Below are positions 1 through 9,072 of a stretch of 64,000 bases of DNA, one piece after another. The DNA is from Planococcus lenghuensis. Lineage in GTDB: Bacteria; Bacillota; Bacilli; Bacillales_A; Planococcaceae. Each line of letters begins with the position of its first letter. Positions within the stretch are counted from its first letter, which is position 1. Position numbers and translations under genes: made by a program. Under the pieces are notes generated by a model that saw only the letters and a program-made list of their open reading frames with translations, did not search any database and was not told the origin of the DNA. The DNA is taken from contig NZ_CP019641.1 of assembly GCF_001999905.1 (NCBI RefSeq), positions 124,001 to 188,000 of the forward strand, written 5' to 3'.

Positions 1-1024
1 ATTTAATATCATCTCCGCCTTCACCGCCTGCACCACTCTTGCCTTTCATGGAATCTCTTGCGCCATGGGTAGCTTCTCGCAATGCACCCATGACCGACTG
101 ATCTTTCACAGCTCCCTTAACTGAGCCATACATACCCGCAAGTGCCGCCATGCCAAGCATAGAACCTGCCTTATTCAGACCGCCCTGCATGTCCCCTCCC
201 ATGGTCAGCAACCGACGAATCGACTCACTGATTGGTATGAAAATCATGTAGAGAATGACAGAAGCAATGAAGCTGGATTCAGCTGCAGCAATCGTAGCGA
301 CTGTCCAAAAGACAAAGGCATGGATACACTGAACAAAAATGGAACCAACCAATTCTCTAAACCATGCAGCTGTCACACTTTTGAACTGCGGCAACAGCCA
401 GAGGACCATCATTAACGGGCCAATGGCCATTAGGATGATTAGGGTTATCTTTCGCATGAGGTAATAGAAATTCGCCCAAAGCGTGAGCCCCAAGATGACA
501 AGCAAAATCGCAATCGTCCCGATGACGCCCATCGTTTGGGCAGGCCCGGGAAGAGCAGACTGGAATTTTTCAACTGTGCTCTCAAAGCGAATGATGGATT
601 GATCATCATAAGCCGTTGCAAAAATGCTGACAATATCCATATTGATGGCGAACAACAAATCATATAAAAGCGGCAGATTCACCAAGACAATCCCGACAAT
701 CAGCAAGTCTTTCAAGAATTCCATCAAAACAGACCGGCTATTCGGATTGATGCCTGCAGAACTGATCCGCATTCCGTTAATGACGATGAGCGCCAACAGA
801 AAGACTCCAGCGAGTCCCATCATGGTGTAGTACAGCGGACTGAAAGCATCGCTCAGTTCTTCGGGTTTGAATGTTCCCCAGACGGTGCTGAACGTCTCGT
901 CTGTGCCGAAAATTAATGTCTGCAGGGAGCGCAGCCCCGTAAAAGGCGTAATTAAACTGTCCATGAACCACACAAACATATTTTCGAAGATTTCGAGTAA
1001 GTTCTCTGTCACATTCCCAAACAA
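1..1024 (-). CDS. VirB6/TrbL-like conjugation membrane protein (3' end cut by window)
   Basis: Reading frame open from a TTG at 1024 to the window edge; the C-terminus is missing. An AAGGAGG lies 8 nt upstream of TTG, and no ATG fits as well. The about 341 visible residues hold five or more hydrophobic segments, including a long block around residues 155-260, followed by a Gly/Ala-rich tail with repeated small residues. This is the layout of VirB6/TrbL polytopic channel proteins of type IV secretion systems. It is the gene after the VirB4 ATPase, with a 13-bp gap, as in many Gram-positive conjugation operons. The role as part of the mating channel is inferred from topology and context; no diagnostic motif is visible. 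Confidence 0.7.
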   Translation of the reverse strand, partial: MFGNVTENLLEIFENMFVWFMDSLITPFTGLRSLQTLIFGTDETFSTVWGTFKPEELSDAFSPLYYTMMGLAGVFLLALIVINGMRISSAGINPNSRSVLMEFLKDLLIVGIVLVNLPLLYDLLFAINMDIVSIFATAYDDQSIIRFESTVEKFQSALPGPAQTMGVIGTIAILLVILGLTLWANFYYLMRKITLIILMAIGPLMMVLWLLPQFKSVTAAWFRELVGSIFVQCIHAFVFWTVATIAAAESSFIASVILYMIFIPISESIRRLLTMGGDMQGGLNKAGSMLGMAALAGMYGSVKGAVKDQSVMGALREATHGARDSMKGKSGAGGEGGDDIK

Positions 1025-1037
1025 TCAGGCCGCCTCC

Positions 1038-3113
1038 TTACTCTAAGTAGCGATCGTTTTGGAATCGCTGCCGTTTCCGGTGCTCTTCCAAATGCGCCGT
1101 GTTGCTTTCGATGAAGATCAGTTCTTCTTTAGAAGGATCGGTCTTCAGCCAAATAGAGGAACGGCCAGCCCGGAGTATGCCTTCCCCTTTATCCGGATTC
1201 TGGAACAGGGTATCGAGTTCCCCCTGCGACAAATCGAAGTTTTCCTCAATGAGCTTCAGGTCAATTCGGTTTTGCTTCAAGAAGAACACCGTATGCGCGT
1301 TTTGGATAACCGCCCGTGCCTTTTTCGATTCCAGTATGCGCTGTACGTCCTGGGAAGCGATGCGGAGACCGGCGTTCCGTTTCCGCGCCCGTCGTGCGAC
1401 TTTCTCCGCGAAGGAGACGGTCTGCTCATTGTCCACGAGTGTCCAGAATTCATCGGCATATACGATTTTCTTCTTTTTCTCGTTGTCCACGTTCTTGATG
1501 AAGTATTCCCATACATAGTTGAGAATGACATGGTAAGCGATCGGCCGAAGGAATCCTTCTTCCATCTGTGAAATGTTGAAACTCACCAGCCTTGCCGAAT
1601 GAAGATCCACATCTTCTTCCCCTAGATATGTCTGACCATCGAATATTGGTTTCGAGCCGTCCCGGAGGAACGGACGAATGGCAGCCAGGAGACGTTCGCA
1701 ATTGGTCTCTTCCCCGAAATGCTTTTTCAGGTAGTTGTATACGTCCGTCAACGTCGGTTCTGCTTTCCGGGCGCGGGACTGGACGATCATTCCGTTTACT
1801 TCTTTTGCTTTGTCTTCAAAGAGCGAAGATGGGTGTGTCGTAAATCCGAATTCCTCGAATATGTCTTTTAAGGCAATCTCGACAAAATTCCGTTCAAAGA
1901 CGGTCAGTCCTTCTTCTTCCTGGTTCTTCCCGCGGCAGATAATATCGAAGAAGCCTAGAACTTCATTGATTTTCTCCCGTATCGGCACGAAGGATATGTA
2001 GCGTTTCCCGTTTTTTTCAACGATTTCGCGCTGGTCTTCATTGTCGAGCATTTCCAATTCTTCATCGTCCGTGCTGTCATCGATCGGGATATTCGTCACG
2101 TTCATGGCAAGCGGGTTAATCCGAGTCGAACTTTCCTCTGCCAATGTGACGACTGTGCCGCCGAGCCGTTTAACGATTCGGGTGAATTCTCCCTCTACAT
2201 CGATCAGCCGCGAGTGTACGGCTAAACCGGTTGTTTCCCGGGAGAGCAGAAGTTTCAAGGCAAGGGACTTACCGGAACCGGATACGCCGAATATGGCCAT
2301 GTTATAGTTTTCCGGGCGGTTTTCAGCCGTACCAAAGGCGTTATAAAACTCCTTCTGGCCCGTGATGAGATTCTTGCCGAGCGGTATGCCGCCGTTGAAT
2401 TTCCCGCTGCCGCTGATGAATGGAGAGAATGTGGTAAGTGACCGTCTGTCCAAGTTGCGCGGAGAGTCACTGATTTCATTCATACTGAGAGGTGTGACGC
2501 TCCGGAGTCCTCGCTTCACCCGACCCCAAGTGGAGGCGACCGTGAAAAATTTAGAAGCCAACTCGTCTTCGATGTACTCGCTGTATTTGTCCAGTTCACG
2601 TTCCGAGTCGGCATACAGGGCAAAATTGATTCCGACATTGAAGGCATCATTATCGCTGAACTGGATTTCTTCCATAAGCACTTCCGTGTCTGCGATTTTC
2701 GTCTTGATATCGAGAATCTGATCCTGATTGCCCCGTTTCGCCTGGTAAGCCAGGTTTGAGTGGAGAATCGTATTTTGTTTCTGCAGCATTCGAATTGCTT
2801 CATTTTTCTTGATTTTATTTACATGAACCATGAGATCCATTTCACCGCTCGAAGTCAGGGAATACAGCCAGTTGGTCTGCATTTTCCGGGGAAACCCTTC
2901 TCGCGTCACATAGTAAGGACGGAAAAACGTCTTCGTTCCGAGTGACTGTTTCATGACCCCGTAATCATCCGATACCTTGTCGATCCGGAGACCGTCAGGA
3001 GAGATAATATCCCATATGTCGGCCACCATGTTCATCGGGAGTTTCGATTCGTCTATCGGCAGCTCCACAACTGAATCAGCTTGCTGTTTCTTGCGGCTTT
3101 TCTTTTTCAGCAC
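1038..3113 (-). CDS. VirB4-family type IV secretion ATPase
   Basis: Cytoplasmic motor ATPase of the conjugation channel. About 691 residues if translation starts at GTG 3113, which sits 9 nt after a GGGG ribosome site; a TTG at 3119 is an alternative. The N-terminal half (about 60-230) resembles the CagE/TrbE/VirB4 domain. Walker A is visible as GVSGSGKS near residue 277 and Walker B as IVYADEFW in the last third, followed by a QD-containing motif (RIASQDVQ). Length and motif order fit Gram-positive VirB4 proteins. The start overlaps the preceding gene by about 38 bp, which suggests translational coupling within the operon that starts near 4876. Confidence 0.92.
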   Translation of the reverse strand: MLKKKSRKKQQADSVVELPIDESKLPMNMVADIWDIISPDGLRIDKVSDDYGVMKQSLGTKTFFRPYYVTREGFPRKMQTNWLYSLTSSGEMDLMVHVNKIKKNEAIRMLQKQNTILHSNLAYQAKRGNQDQILDIKTKIADTEVLMEEIQFSDNDAFNVGINFALYADSERELDKYSEYIEDELASKFFTVASTWGRVKRGLRSVTPLSMNEISDSPRNLDRRSLTTFSPFISGSGKFNGGIPLGKNLITGQKEFYNAFGTAENRPENYNMAIFGVSGSGKSLALKLLLSRETTGLAVHSRLIDVEGEFTRIVKRLGGTVVTLAEESSTRINPLAMNVTNIPIDDSTDDEELEMLDNEDQREIVEKNGKRYISFVPIREKINEVLGFFDIICRGKNQEEEGLTVFERNFVEIALKDIFEEFGFTTHPSSLFEDKAKEVNGMIVQSRARKAEPTLTDVYNYLKKHFGEETNCERLLAAIRPFLRDGSKPIFDGQTYLGEEDVDLHSARLVSFNISQMEEGFLRPIAYHVILNYVWEYFIKNVDNEKKKKIVYADEFWTLVDNEQTVSFAEKVARRARKRNAGLRIASQDVQRILESKKARAVIQNAHTVFFLKQNRIDLKLIEENFDLSQGELDTLFQNPDKGEGILRAGRSSIWLKTDPSKEELIFIESNTAHLEEHRKRQRFQNDRYLE

Positions 3114-3966
3114 TCTCAATTTCCCCTTTCACACGCAGAATCTGCGCTGCCGTCTGGTCAGCGGTGACGAACATGGCCAATTTCTCTTGCTCCTCAAAAT
3201 CGCGGTACTGGCTCTTTAAAGCACGGCGTCGATTGAATTGGTAGTAAAGCGTTTCAGAGATTCCATCTGTTGTCAGCATGTGAACTTCGATATCCGCTTT
3301 CTTCAACTGCATCTTGGCAGCAGTCAGGCGGCGGTGCAGTTCATTGAATGCCTTATCGATGATTTTTTCTTCCAATTCTTCGTCCGTTTCTGCCCGGATT
3401 TCCTTCTCATCGACACGATAGTCGAATACCATGAACCGTTTCGTTTCATACCGTGGCGTGGACGATTGCCAGTTTTTCAGCTCTTCGATCAGGTTCACCC
3501 CGTACTCAATGGCATTCGGATGAAGGTCGTCCTCGGAATCCATCGTTCTTTGGATTTCTTTAATCGGTTCCGTTAAATCCACGAAGCGATTCTGCAAGTA
3601 CCAGCGGACATCCTCAACCTGGGCGAGCCATGTTTCGAATATCGCATCGACCGCATCTTGTTCCGATGGATTCATAAGAAAGTAATTCACCGGATACACT
3701 TCAGCCATCAGCGAAAATGTATTGTTGCTGTGGCGGATCATATGGTTTTCAATACCGACGACATTTGGAAAGAGTTCCTGGAAAGGTCGGGCTTCTTCTT
3801 CCTCTGTCTCAGTATTGGTCGTTTTCTTGGTTTTGCTCGTTTTCGTTTTCACTTTCGGTGTTTGCGGTTTCTTCTCTTTCCATGGCAGTATCGGTTCTTT
3901 CAACATGATGCGGTAAAAGACATAAACTGCACTTACCAGAACTGCAATAAACAGCAAATCCTTCAT
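3076..3966 (-). CDS. membrane-anchored conjugation protein, VirB4 N-domain-like
   Basis: 296 residues. One N-terminal membrane segment (about 4-22) is followed by a Lys/Thr/Glu-rich linker and a soluble domain. That domain contains NPSEQDAVDAIFETW and a Tyr/Arg-rich stretch reminiscent of the N-terminal non-ATPase domain of VirB4/TrsD-type proteins. It lies between the VirB3-like and VirB4 genes in the same operon, so a role in channel assembly is likely. The exact family is not recognised; the resemblance to VirB4 is from general pattern only. Confidence 0.6.
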   Translation of the reverse strand: MKDLLFIAVLVSAVYVFYRIMLKEPILPWKEKKPQTPKVKTKTSKTKKTTNTETEEEEARPFQELFPNVVGIENHMIRHSNNTFSLMAEVYPVNYFLMNPSEQDAVDAIFETWLAQVEDVRWYLQNRFVDLTEPIKEIQRTMDSEDDLHPNAIEYGVNLIEELKNWQSSTPRYETKRFMVFDYRVDEKEIRAETDEELEEKIIDKAFNELHRRLTAAKMQLKKADIEVHMLTTDGISETLYYQFNRRRALKSQYRDFEEQEKLAMFVTADQTAAQILRVKGEIESAEKEKPQETAS

Positions 3967-3968
3967 TC

Positions 3969-4292
3969 TTATTCTCGCCCCTTTCGCCAGCTGCCATATT
4001 GAGTCTTACGCTGGAACTTGATCCAATAGAAGTAATCGCGGTTCATGTTGTACTTCTCTACTTTGAAAAATGCGAAGAAGATGACGGCGAAGACGACGGG
4101 CAATGCGCTGATGAGGGCGACACTCGCACCAACAATCCAGCCGAATACATTAAAGAGGGTAAATACCGGAGGAATATAGGTGTAGAGCAAAATTCCGCTC
4201 ACAAGAAGGTACGTCAGCTGCCGTTTGGAAACCACGCCCATAATTTCTTTTTGCTCACTGGACATATCAATGGGTACTTTAGAGACGCGCAT
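3969..4292 (-). CDS. VirB3/PrgI-like small conjugation membrane protein
   Basis: 107 residues with a ribosome site AAAGGAG before ATG 4292. A polar N-terminus (VSKVPIDMSSEQKEIMG) is followed by two adjacent membrane segments (about 27-50 and 54-78) and a basic C-terminus ending KTQYGSWRKGRE. Size, N-terminal pattern and double membrane span match the PrgI/VirB3 group of Gram-positive T4SS, which usually sits just before VirB4. Here one extra membrane-anchored gene lies between. The function in the inner membrane complex is inferred from this position. Confidence 0.75.
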   Translation of the reverse strand: MRVSKVPIDMSSEQKEIMGVVSKRQLTYLLVSGILLYTYIPPVFTLFNVFGWIVGASVALISALPVVFAVIFFAFFKVEKYNMNRDYFYWIKFQRKTQYGSWRKGRE

Positions 4293-4388
4293 AGATTGCG
4301 AACTCCTTTCTGAAATCAGCAGTGAATGAAGAACACCCTCATTTAAAGGAAAATGAAGGTGTGCTCCACTGTCAGTACATATGAGTGC

Positions 4389-4757
4389 TTAGTTAGCAAT
4401 GCCTGTTGCCCAGCCGGCGATATCGTAGGCTTTGTAAATAACGAAGATTCCAGCAGATGCCGTAGCGAGTGCTGCAATCCCCTGTCCGCGCTTTTGCGGA
4501 TTCCCTGAGCTACCTGCCAGAAGCATGCCGCCGATTACAACGAAGGCAACCGCCCAAATCCCGCCGACTCCCATGAGGAGATATACGACATTCGTAAGAT
4601 CTTCAAAGAGACCATCCGTTTGTCCTGTACCAGTGATGCCTGCATTTGTCATCGCGTCCTGCACATTCGCAGATGCGGCCGATGCCATAGCGAACATGGA
4701 CACAGCTGCAAGGCTGTAGGCGATTGTTGATTTTGCCTTTGAAATCATTTCTTTCAC
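4389..4757 (-). CDS. VirB2/TrbC-like pilin subunit
   Basis: 122 residues. An N-terminal signal-like segment ends in ASAASANVQ, then come two membrane helices (about 57-80 and 93-115) separated by a short loop containing SGNPQKRGQ. This two-helix arrangement after a long cleavable leader is the layout of VirB2/TrbC conjugative pilins. It is the first gene of the T4SS operon, directly behind the family A leader at 4801-4876, with a GGAGGTG ribosome site. In Gram-positive systems such proteins are thought to line the channel rather than form a long pilus. Confidence 0.78.
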   Translation of the reverse strand: MKEMISKAKSTIAYSLAAVSMFAMASAASANVQDAMTNAGITGTGQTDGLFEDLTNVVYLLMGVGGIWAVAFVVIGGMLLAGSSGNPQKRGQGIAALATASAGIFVIYKAYDIAGWATGIAN

Positions 4758-4800
4758 GATCTACACCTCCATTTTTAGTGAGGAGTCCGCTTTAAAACGC

Positions 4801-4876
4801 GAAAAACCCCACTTCAAGCACGACAACGCTACACTGTGTGTAGGTCGTGATCAAAGTGGGGTGCTCCCAGTTTAGT
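4801..4876 (-). promoter_or_regulatory. family A leader attenuator of the T4SS operon, with promoter
   Basis: Upstream on the minus strand lies a TATAAT with a TTGCAA about 15-17 bp before it (roughly 4890-4920). The transcript then carries ACTAAACT followed by GGGAGCACCCC. The arms CCCCACTT (4853-4861) and AAGTGGGG (4807-4814) pair, enclosing a second stem CACGAC-CTACAC / GTGTAG-GTCGTG, and are followed by TTTTT. This is a strong intrinsic terminator placed between the promoter and the first gene, so transcription of the T4SS genes probably requires readthrough. It shares the GGGAGCACCCC core with the leaders at 20699, 32934 and 35142. Confidence 0.75.
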
Positions 4877-5004
4877 ATTCGGTTACCCTTATATTATACA
4901 ATGGACAAATTTGTTGCAACAGTTTTTAAAGTTTTTTCCTGTTTTCTATGCTTATCTATCCACGTTTACTTTCTCATAATTTCTACTCCTATATGCCCTC
5001 ATAG

Positions 5005-5036
5005 AAAAAAGCTTTCTGCATCTTGGCAGAAAGCTT
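5005..5036 (-). terminator. intrinsic terminator after the 6888-5051 genes
   Basis: Perfect inverted repeat AAGCTTTCTGC / GCAGAAAGCTT with a short loop, followed by TTTTTT on the minus strand. It begins 15 nt after the stop codon at 5051 and ends the transcription unit that starts near 7390. Confidence 0.85.
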
Positions 5037-5050
5037 CCGGAACGGTTCAG

Positions 5051-5545
5051 TTAAACAGCTTTTCTAATTCGCACAGCGTCTCTTACGACATCATAATTCT
5101 GGATAAAGACGACCGTTTCTTTCAACAAGTACCAGAAACCTTTAAGAGCGTTCCAAGTCAGTATAAAAGCGAAAATCACCGCTGCTCCGAACAAAGCACC
5201 CATCGTCAGTGACCCTCTTGTGTCCCGGCTTGAGAAGAAGTAGTCGAAGATGGAAACGAACCCAGCTACCGAAACTCCTGCTGCGCCTACCCGCAGAACC
5301 GGACCGAGCAATGAATAGCGAGCGGCAAAGTAAAAAAGCACAATGAAGATGCCCGGTCCCGCTATACTGTCAGCCGTCTCGGCGATCAGCCCTGTGAAAT
5401 TCAAGGCAACCGTCATCGGCAAGAGTGCCGTGAAGAATAGAACAGACCAGCCGGTTACCACTGAGATGAATAACCGTCTTTCCGGAGAAAAGAAATCCCC
5501 GACCCGTTTTTTGTACCCTTGAATTGTTTCTTGAATTGCATTCAT
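5051..5545 (-). CDS. polytopic membrane protein of unknown function
   Basis: 164 residues from ATG 5545, which has GGGAGGAA 8 nt upstream; the frame extends further back without a better start. Four to five hydrophobic segments are visible (about 22-45, 52-75, 80-100, 108-130), with a short amphipathic N-terminus and a basic C-terminal tail ending RDAVRIRKAV. No family is recognised. It follows the primase-like gene and ends at a terminator. Placement next to T4SS genes suggests an envelope role in transfer, but nothing in the sequence proves it. Confidence 0.6.
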   Translation of the reverse strand: MNAIQETIQGYKKRVGDFFSPERRLFISVVTGWSVLFFTALLPMTVALNFTGLIAETADSIAGPGIFIVLFYFAARYSLLGPVLRVGAAGVSVAGFVSIFDYFFSSRDTRGSLTMGALFGAAVIFAFILTWNALKGFWYLLKETVVFIQNYDVVRDAVRIRKAV

Positions 5546-5640
5546 GCTCAATTCCTCCCTAATTCTATTTATTATGTATAGAAAAAGGGAGCCGGTAATT
5601 TCGACTCCCCTCTTTTCATACTGCTTGATTGATTCTCTCA

Positions 5641-6888
5641 TCACACTTGCTTGATCTGCGGGAATTTCCCTTGGAGAAAAACATCATCAATGCCTTTTCC
5701 ATCTTCCTCACTCCACATGGACAAGTTCACTTTATACCCCTCTTCCTTCAGTTTGATAAGCATTTGCTTCGTTGCCCTCAACACATCCGGATTCGACAGC
5801 ATATCCATATCGAAGTAAATGGTGACTTCTTCCGTCCCCATCGTCTCAAGCATCGGAAGTATATTCATCCAAGTATTCACGCCGGGCAGTGCCAGCATGG
5901 TCGGTGATTCCTCCGTCAGTTCCAGTTTACCGGCACGGTGCAGGCGGGCCATATGCTCAACCGCGATATCCGCTTTCAGCGCGCCTTCCGTAATACCGAC
6001 GGATTTTGCCCGGTGCGGCGTCCCCTCCTGCCAGTCTTTCAGTTTGGCAACGGGAACGGCCACATGAACGGGCATCGGATTGCCAGCGCCGGTTCCGTTC
6101 TCTTTATTTGCACTGGAGACCCAGAAGTACCGCTGTCCTTTTTTCAATGTAACCACGCCGTAGTTGCGAAGCTCCTGAATATCCAGCCTTTCACCTTCTT
6201 CAAGGCAAGTTTCTTTGTAGACCTCACCGTTGATCTTCACCTGCACCCGGTTCGGACGTTCAATGATTTCGGCGGTCACTTTATCTTTAAAGCTCCCAGC
6301 CAGTACCGCTTTCAAGCCTGGTTCATCCACACGTACCTGAAAGCCGCCAATTTGGTTTCGTTCATTTCGGTACGGAATCAGAAGCCCTTGCATACCGGCG
6401 ATCGTCCAGCCATAGCGGTTAGTGTAAAACCCAGGAGTCCCATGAAATGCTTCCGCATCCACATAATGTTCCAGCTGTTTCGTAACTACCCATGGTTTCC
6501 TGGGAAAACTCCTGTATTCACGAATCGCCACTTCCGAATCTGTCAGCCCCCGGCTTTCGCCTGTTAACTGAGCATAATGGTTTTCTTCGAGCCTGATATT
6601 ATCCAGCAGGGCGGAATAGACCGCATTCAGCTGCGTAATGGGCGCCTTTGGCTGTGCCGGCAAATAGTCTTCCATGTCCTCGGTGTTCACACGAACCGGC
6701 TCTTTCAGGAAATGGAGCCATGATGTAAATTGCTTCGAGAAGACTTTTTTGCTCTCTATCCGAATACAGACCACACGGTTGCCGTCTGCATGGATCATAC
6801 AGCCCCCCGACTTGTGGCAGATTGGACAAGCTTCTTTTGTCACTTCATACCAGTCTTTCAATCTTGTTCGTCTGAGTGTCCCTCTCAT
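5641..6888 (-). CDS. Toprim/DUF3854-type plasmid primase-like protein
   Basis: 415 residues from ATG 6888, preceded by GGAGGGAAGG. An N-terminal zinc-binding motif CPICHKSGG...C (about 22-40) resembles CHC2-type primase fingers. The C-terminal half contains ITEGALKADIA and a late acidic motif IYFDMDM. Both are typical of the Toprim-like DUF3854 domain in plasmid and phage primases: the E of TEG and the D-x-D pair are the expected metal ligands. A role priming complementary-strand synthesis on transferred single-stranded DNA is inferred. It is the second gene of the unit driven from the family B leader at 7232-7337. Confidence 0.75.
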   Translation of the reverse strand: MRGTLRRTRLKDWYEVTKEACPICHKSGGCMIHADGNRVVCIRIESKKVFSKQFTSWLHFLKEPVRVNTEDMEDYLPAQPKAPITQLNAVYSALLDNIRLEENHYAQLTGESRGLTDSEVAIREYRSFPRKPWVVTKQLEHYVDAEAFHGTPGFYTNRYGWTIAGMQGLLIPYRNERNQIGGFQVRVDEPGLKAVLAGSFKDKVTAEIIERPNRVQVKINGEVYKETCLEEGERLDIQELRNYGVVTLKKGQRYFWVSSANKENGTGAGNPMPVHVAVPVAKLKDWQEGTPHRAKSVGITEGALKADIAVEHMARLHRAGKLELTEESPTMLALPGVNTWMNILPMLETMGTEEVTIYFDMDMLSNPDVLRATKQMLIKLKEEGYKVNLSMWSEEDGKGIDDVFLQGKFPQIKQV

Positions 6889-6904
6889 GTCCTTCCCTCC
6901 AGTC

Positions 6905-7201
6905 TTAAATGACCCGTTTGAATTTGTCAGCAATCGGCGGCATGGCCGTGATGATTTTCATCGTTCCTTTGATTTTGCCAAAGCCCACAATGACGACCAT
7001 CGGTGAATCATCCGCATCAAACCCTTCAATCACGAAGCCAAATCGCCGGTTATAGTATTGCGTTTCGGTCAATTCGCCCTGGAGAATGCAGCTGATGAGA
7101 TCTTTTCGGGTATAGCCGCGTTTCGCCATTCGTTCGCCCACATGGTCGGACATCATCATTTTGCCCTGCATGAGTCTTTTTTTGATTATCTTCATCTCCA
7201 T
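6905..7201 (-). CDS. DUF4258-like small protein
   Basis: 98 residues; ATG 7201 has AAAAGGGGTG upstream, the same ribosome-site form as all genes behind family B leaders. The pattern DHVGERMAKRGYTRKDLISCILQGELTE followed by a beta-rich core and a late VVIVGFGKI fits DUF4258, a small RelE-like fold often found on mobile elements. No antitoxin partner is evident next to it. Function is unknown. Confidence 0.6.
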   Translation of the reverse strand: MEMKIIKKRLMQGKMMMSDHVGERMAKRGYTRKDLISCILQGELTETQYYNRRFGFVIEGFDADDSPMVVIVGFGKIKGTMKIITAMPPIADKFKRVI

Positions 7202-7231
7202 CGTCCTTCACCCCTTTTCATTTTCGACATG

Positions 7232-7337
7232 AAAAAAAGCCCCCGGACTGATTGATAGGCACAGTAAAAACTGTGTGTCAAATCAGCCCAGAGGCTTGTT
7301 TTGGTCGTGTCCGTCAGAGCACATTACGCTCGACAAA
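7232..7337 (-). ncRNA. family B leader RNA, copy 1 (attenuator-like), with promoter
   Basis: Minus-strand promoter TTGTCC (7387-7392) - 17 bp - TATAGT (7364-7369). The transcript carries the conserved block TTGTCGAGCGTAATGTGCTC (from 7337) and a long hairpin with arms AAGCCTCTGGGCTGATTT and its near-complement, ending in a T-run at 7232-7238. The apical stem is CACAG/CTGTG where other copies have CATAG/CTATG, a compensatory change. The 3' outer arm of this copy is diverged compared with copies 2-5. It precedes the DUF4258 and primase-like genes. Confidence 0.8.
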
Positions 7338-7395
7338 TAATACTAAACAAAAGTTATGTTTAGACTATACCACGAGCTGAAAGACGGGACAAGGG

Positions 7396-8904
7396 TTACC
7401 GGGGGAGAAGCCAGCGGACGAAAGAGCGTTTTCTTCCCTTCGTTTCAAATGCTTTTCCGAATAAGTGACCCGTCAGAACACCAAAGGGCTGACTGAGCTG
7501 TTCGTGTACGCCACGCTGGATGTAAAAGGGTTCAGCGCGATAAATGCTCTTTTTCGCTTCGTCTCTTAAGTCCGGCAAGGAAGTTAATAATTTTAACTTC
7601 AGGCGATCCGCTGTCTGTTCGGGTTTTGAAACAGGGCGGACTTTATTTGCAATCAGATAAACGGCAGACCCTCCTTCTTTTTGCAGTTGGCGGAAGTAAT
7701 TCTCATGAACATCCCGCATAACCAGGAAATCATCGACCAGCACCCAAAGTTCGTCGAGATGATTCAATGTATGTTGGGTAATCAAGTTCATTTCTCCGCT
7801 TGGCAGGTCTACAAGGGTAACTTCCGCAATATTAGTAGTACGGATATAAGAAGTTAAAGCGCTTGGATCCCAGTCAAGCAGGTGATCCCCGTAGCCTAAC
7901 GGAAGGAAGTTCACATCTCGGTATGTCCATGCCGGTGTCTTTCCCGTTTGTGGGGCATGAAGGAAACTTGCAAGACTTTGCCAGTCCTTTGGCGGCTCGC
8001 TGTATTTTTTCAGGAGATCCAGAATGAGGTAATCTGATTTGACTCCTTCTAATACAGCGGTGTGGACGCCCTTTTCACCTAGGTAGAAAGCGAGATTCAT
8101 AACGAATGAAGTGACACCGAATTGAGGAATCAATGACCAGACACCAATTGTCTTTTTCCCTTCCCGTTTTCGGTGGGAAAGGGAGAGTTCTTGAGCAAGT
8201 AGCTCGTTCTTCCGGTATAGTGCGATTCTTTCCGCATCCGATAGATCATAATTCAGCTCGTCGGTAGGTTTTTTGTTGTTTTCACTTATTTCATCCGCGT
8301 TTATATTCGCCTCTCCTTTCTTTGATTCTCTGAGGTCAGAATCCACATCGCTATCCAGTGAAGGAGTCTTCGGTATATTTTCAGGCAAGCCATCCCCTTC
8401 TCCTACTATCGGTTCTTTAGAATCTTTCTCTTTATCGACTTCTTCTTGGGCAGCACCTTCGATTGCTTTCCTTTTTTCCGAAAGCAACAATCGATTTCGC
8501 TTCACCGCATTCTGAACAAATACTTGAAATGCCGGTTTTACTGTAAAGATATTCACTTTATTTGCGGTCTCTTCTAAGGGGGTACTGCTGGAATAGTCTA
8601 TATGGAGGCGGGTTTTCAGGTTCGGAATTTGGTTTTGAACATTGGAACCAAATAAAAATGCGAAAATATCGCCAGTTTTCCGGAGTGACGGCCAAAACGC
8701 TTCATTATTCAGCACAGAGTCAGCCAGAAGAATAAAAGGCGACCCTTCTTGAGTTAGGAGGAAATCATTAAATTTCTTTCCGTCCGTGAATACTTCCACT
8801 CTTATATTTTCCTGTTTATTTAAGAATTTCTTTAAAAGATTCGTTAATCGTTGGTCTTTGTCCCGCTCCATATAGATAGCAGCAATGCAGGCTGTCTTGC
8901 TCAC
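7396..8904 (-). CDS. CpaE/TadZ/MinD-like protein with receiver-like N-domain
   Basis: 502 residues from GTG 8904, with an AAAGGA site 10 nt upstream; GTG 8910 is also possible. The N-terminal about 130 residues look like an atypical receiver domain. Next is a long Glu/Ser/Asp-rich linker (about 170-260), then a P-loop-type domain beginning KKTIGVWSLIPQFGVTSFVMNLAFYLGEKG. The usual GKGGxGKT Lys is missing, so the nucleotide site looks degenerate. VDLPSG occupies the place of the switch DxxxG. TadZ/CpaE proteins localise pilus or secretion machines. It is transcribed from its own leader at 8933-8985. A second CpaE-like gene lies at 35230. Confidence 0.6.
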   Translation of the reverse strand: MSKTACIAAIYMERDKDQRLTNLLKKFLNKQENIRVEVFTDGKKFNDFLLTQEGSPFILLADSVLNNEAFWPSLRKTGDIFAFLFGSNVQNQIPNLKTRLHIDYSSSTPLEETANKVNIFTVKPAFQVFVQNAVKRNRLLLSEKRKAIEGAAQEEVDKEKDSKEPIVGEGDGLPENIPKTPSLDSDVDSDLRESKKGEANINADEISENNKKPTDELNYDLSDAERIALYRKNELLAQELSLSHRKREGKKTIGVWSLIPQFGVTSFVMNLAFYLGEKGVHTAVLEGVKSDYLILDLLKKYSEPPKDWQSLASFLHAPQTGKTPAWTYRDVNFLPLGYGDHLLDWDPSALTSYIRTTNIAEVTLVDLPSGEMNLITQHTLNHLDELWVLVDDFLVMRDVHENYFRQLQKEGGSAVYLIANKVRPVSKPEQTADRLKLKLLTSLPDLRDEAKKSIYRAEPFYIQRGVHEQLSQPFGVLTGHLFGKAFETKGRKRSFVRWLLPR

Positions 8905-8932
8905 ACTCACCAATTCCTTTCTTCTGATAAAA

Positions 8933-8985
8933 TAAAAAATGCTCATATCCCCGTTCCGGAATACCGGACGAGTGGATAAGAGCAG
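8933..8985 (-). promoter_or_regulatory. leader hairpin with terminator before the CpaE-like gene (divergent family A)
   Basis: On the minus strand an extended -10 (TGTTATAGT, near 9015-9025) is followed by a hairpin with arms GCTCTTATCC and GGGATATGAGC around an inner CCGG-TATT-CCGG stem, then ATTTTTTATTTT (to about 8933). The preceding bases ATACCAACAGCAAGCA loosely resemble the ACTAAAC-GGGAGCA start of family A leaders. It lies 30 nt before the ribosome site, so it is an attenuator candidate. Confidence 0.55.
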
Positions 8986-9072
8986 TGCTTGCTGTTGGTA
9001 TGTAATTGTCCCTACTATAACATGGTCCTGCAAAAGATTCATCTTCTTATTTTCATTTAATCATAAGTCATG

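Noticed and set aside
7396-9042. 548-residue start for the CpaE-like gene
   Set aside because: The extra N-terminus would be read through the leader hairpin and promoter region; GTG 8904 or 8910 has a ribosome site.
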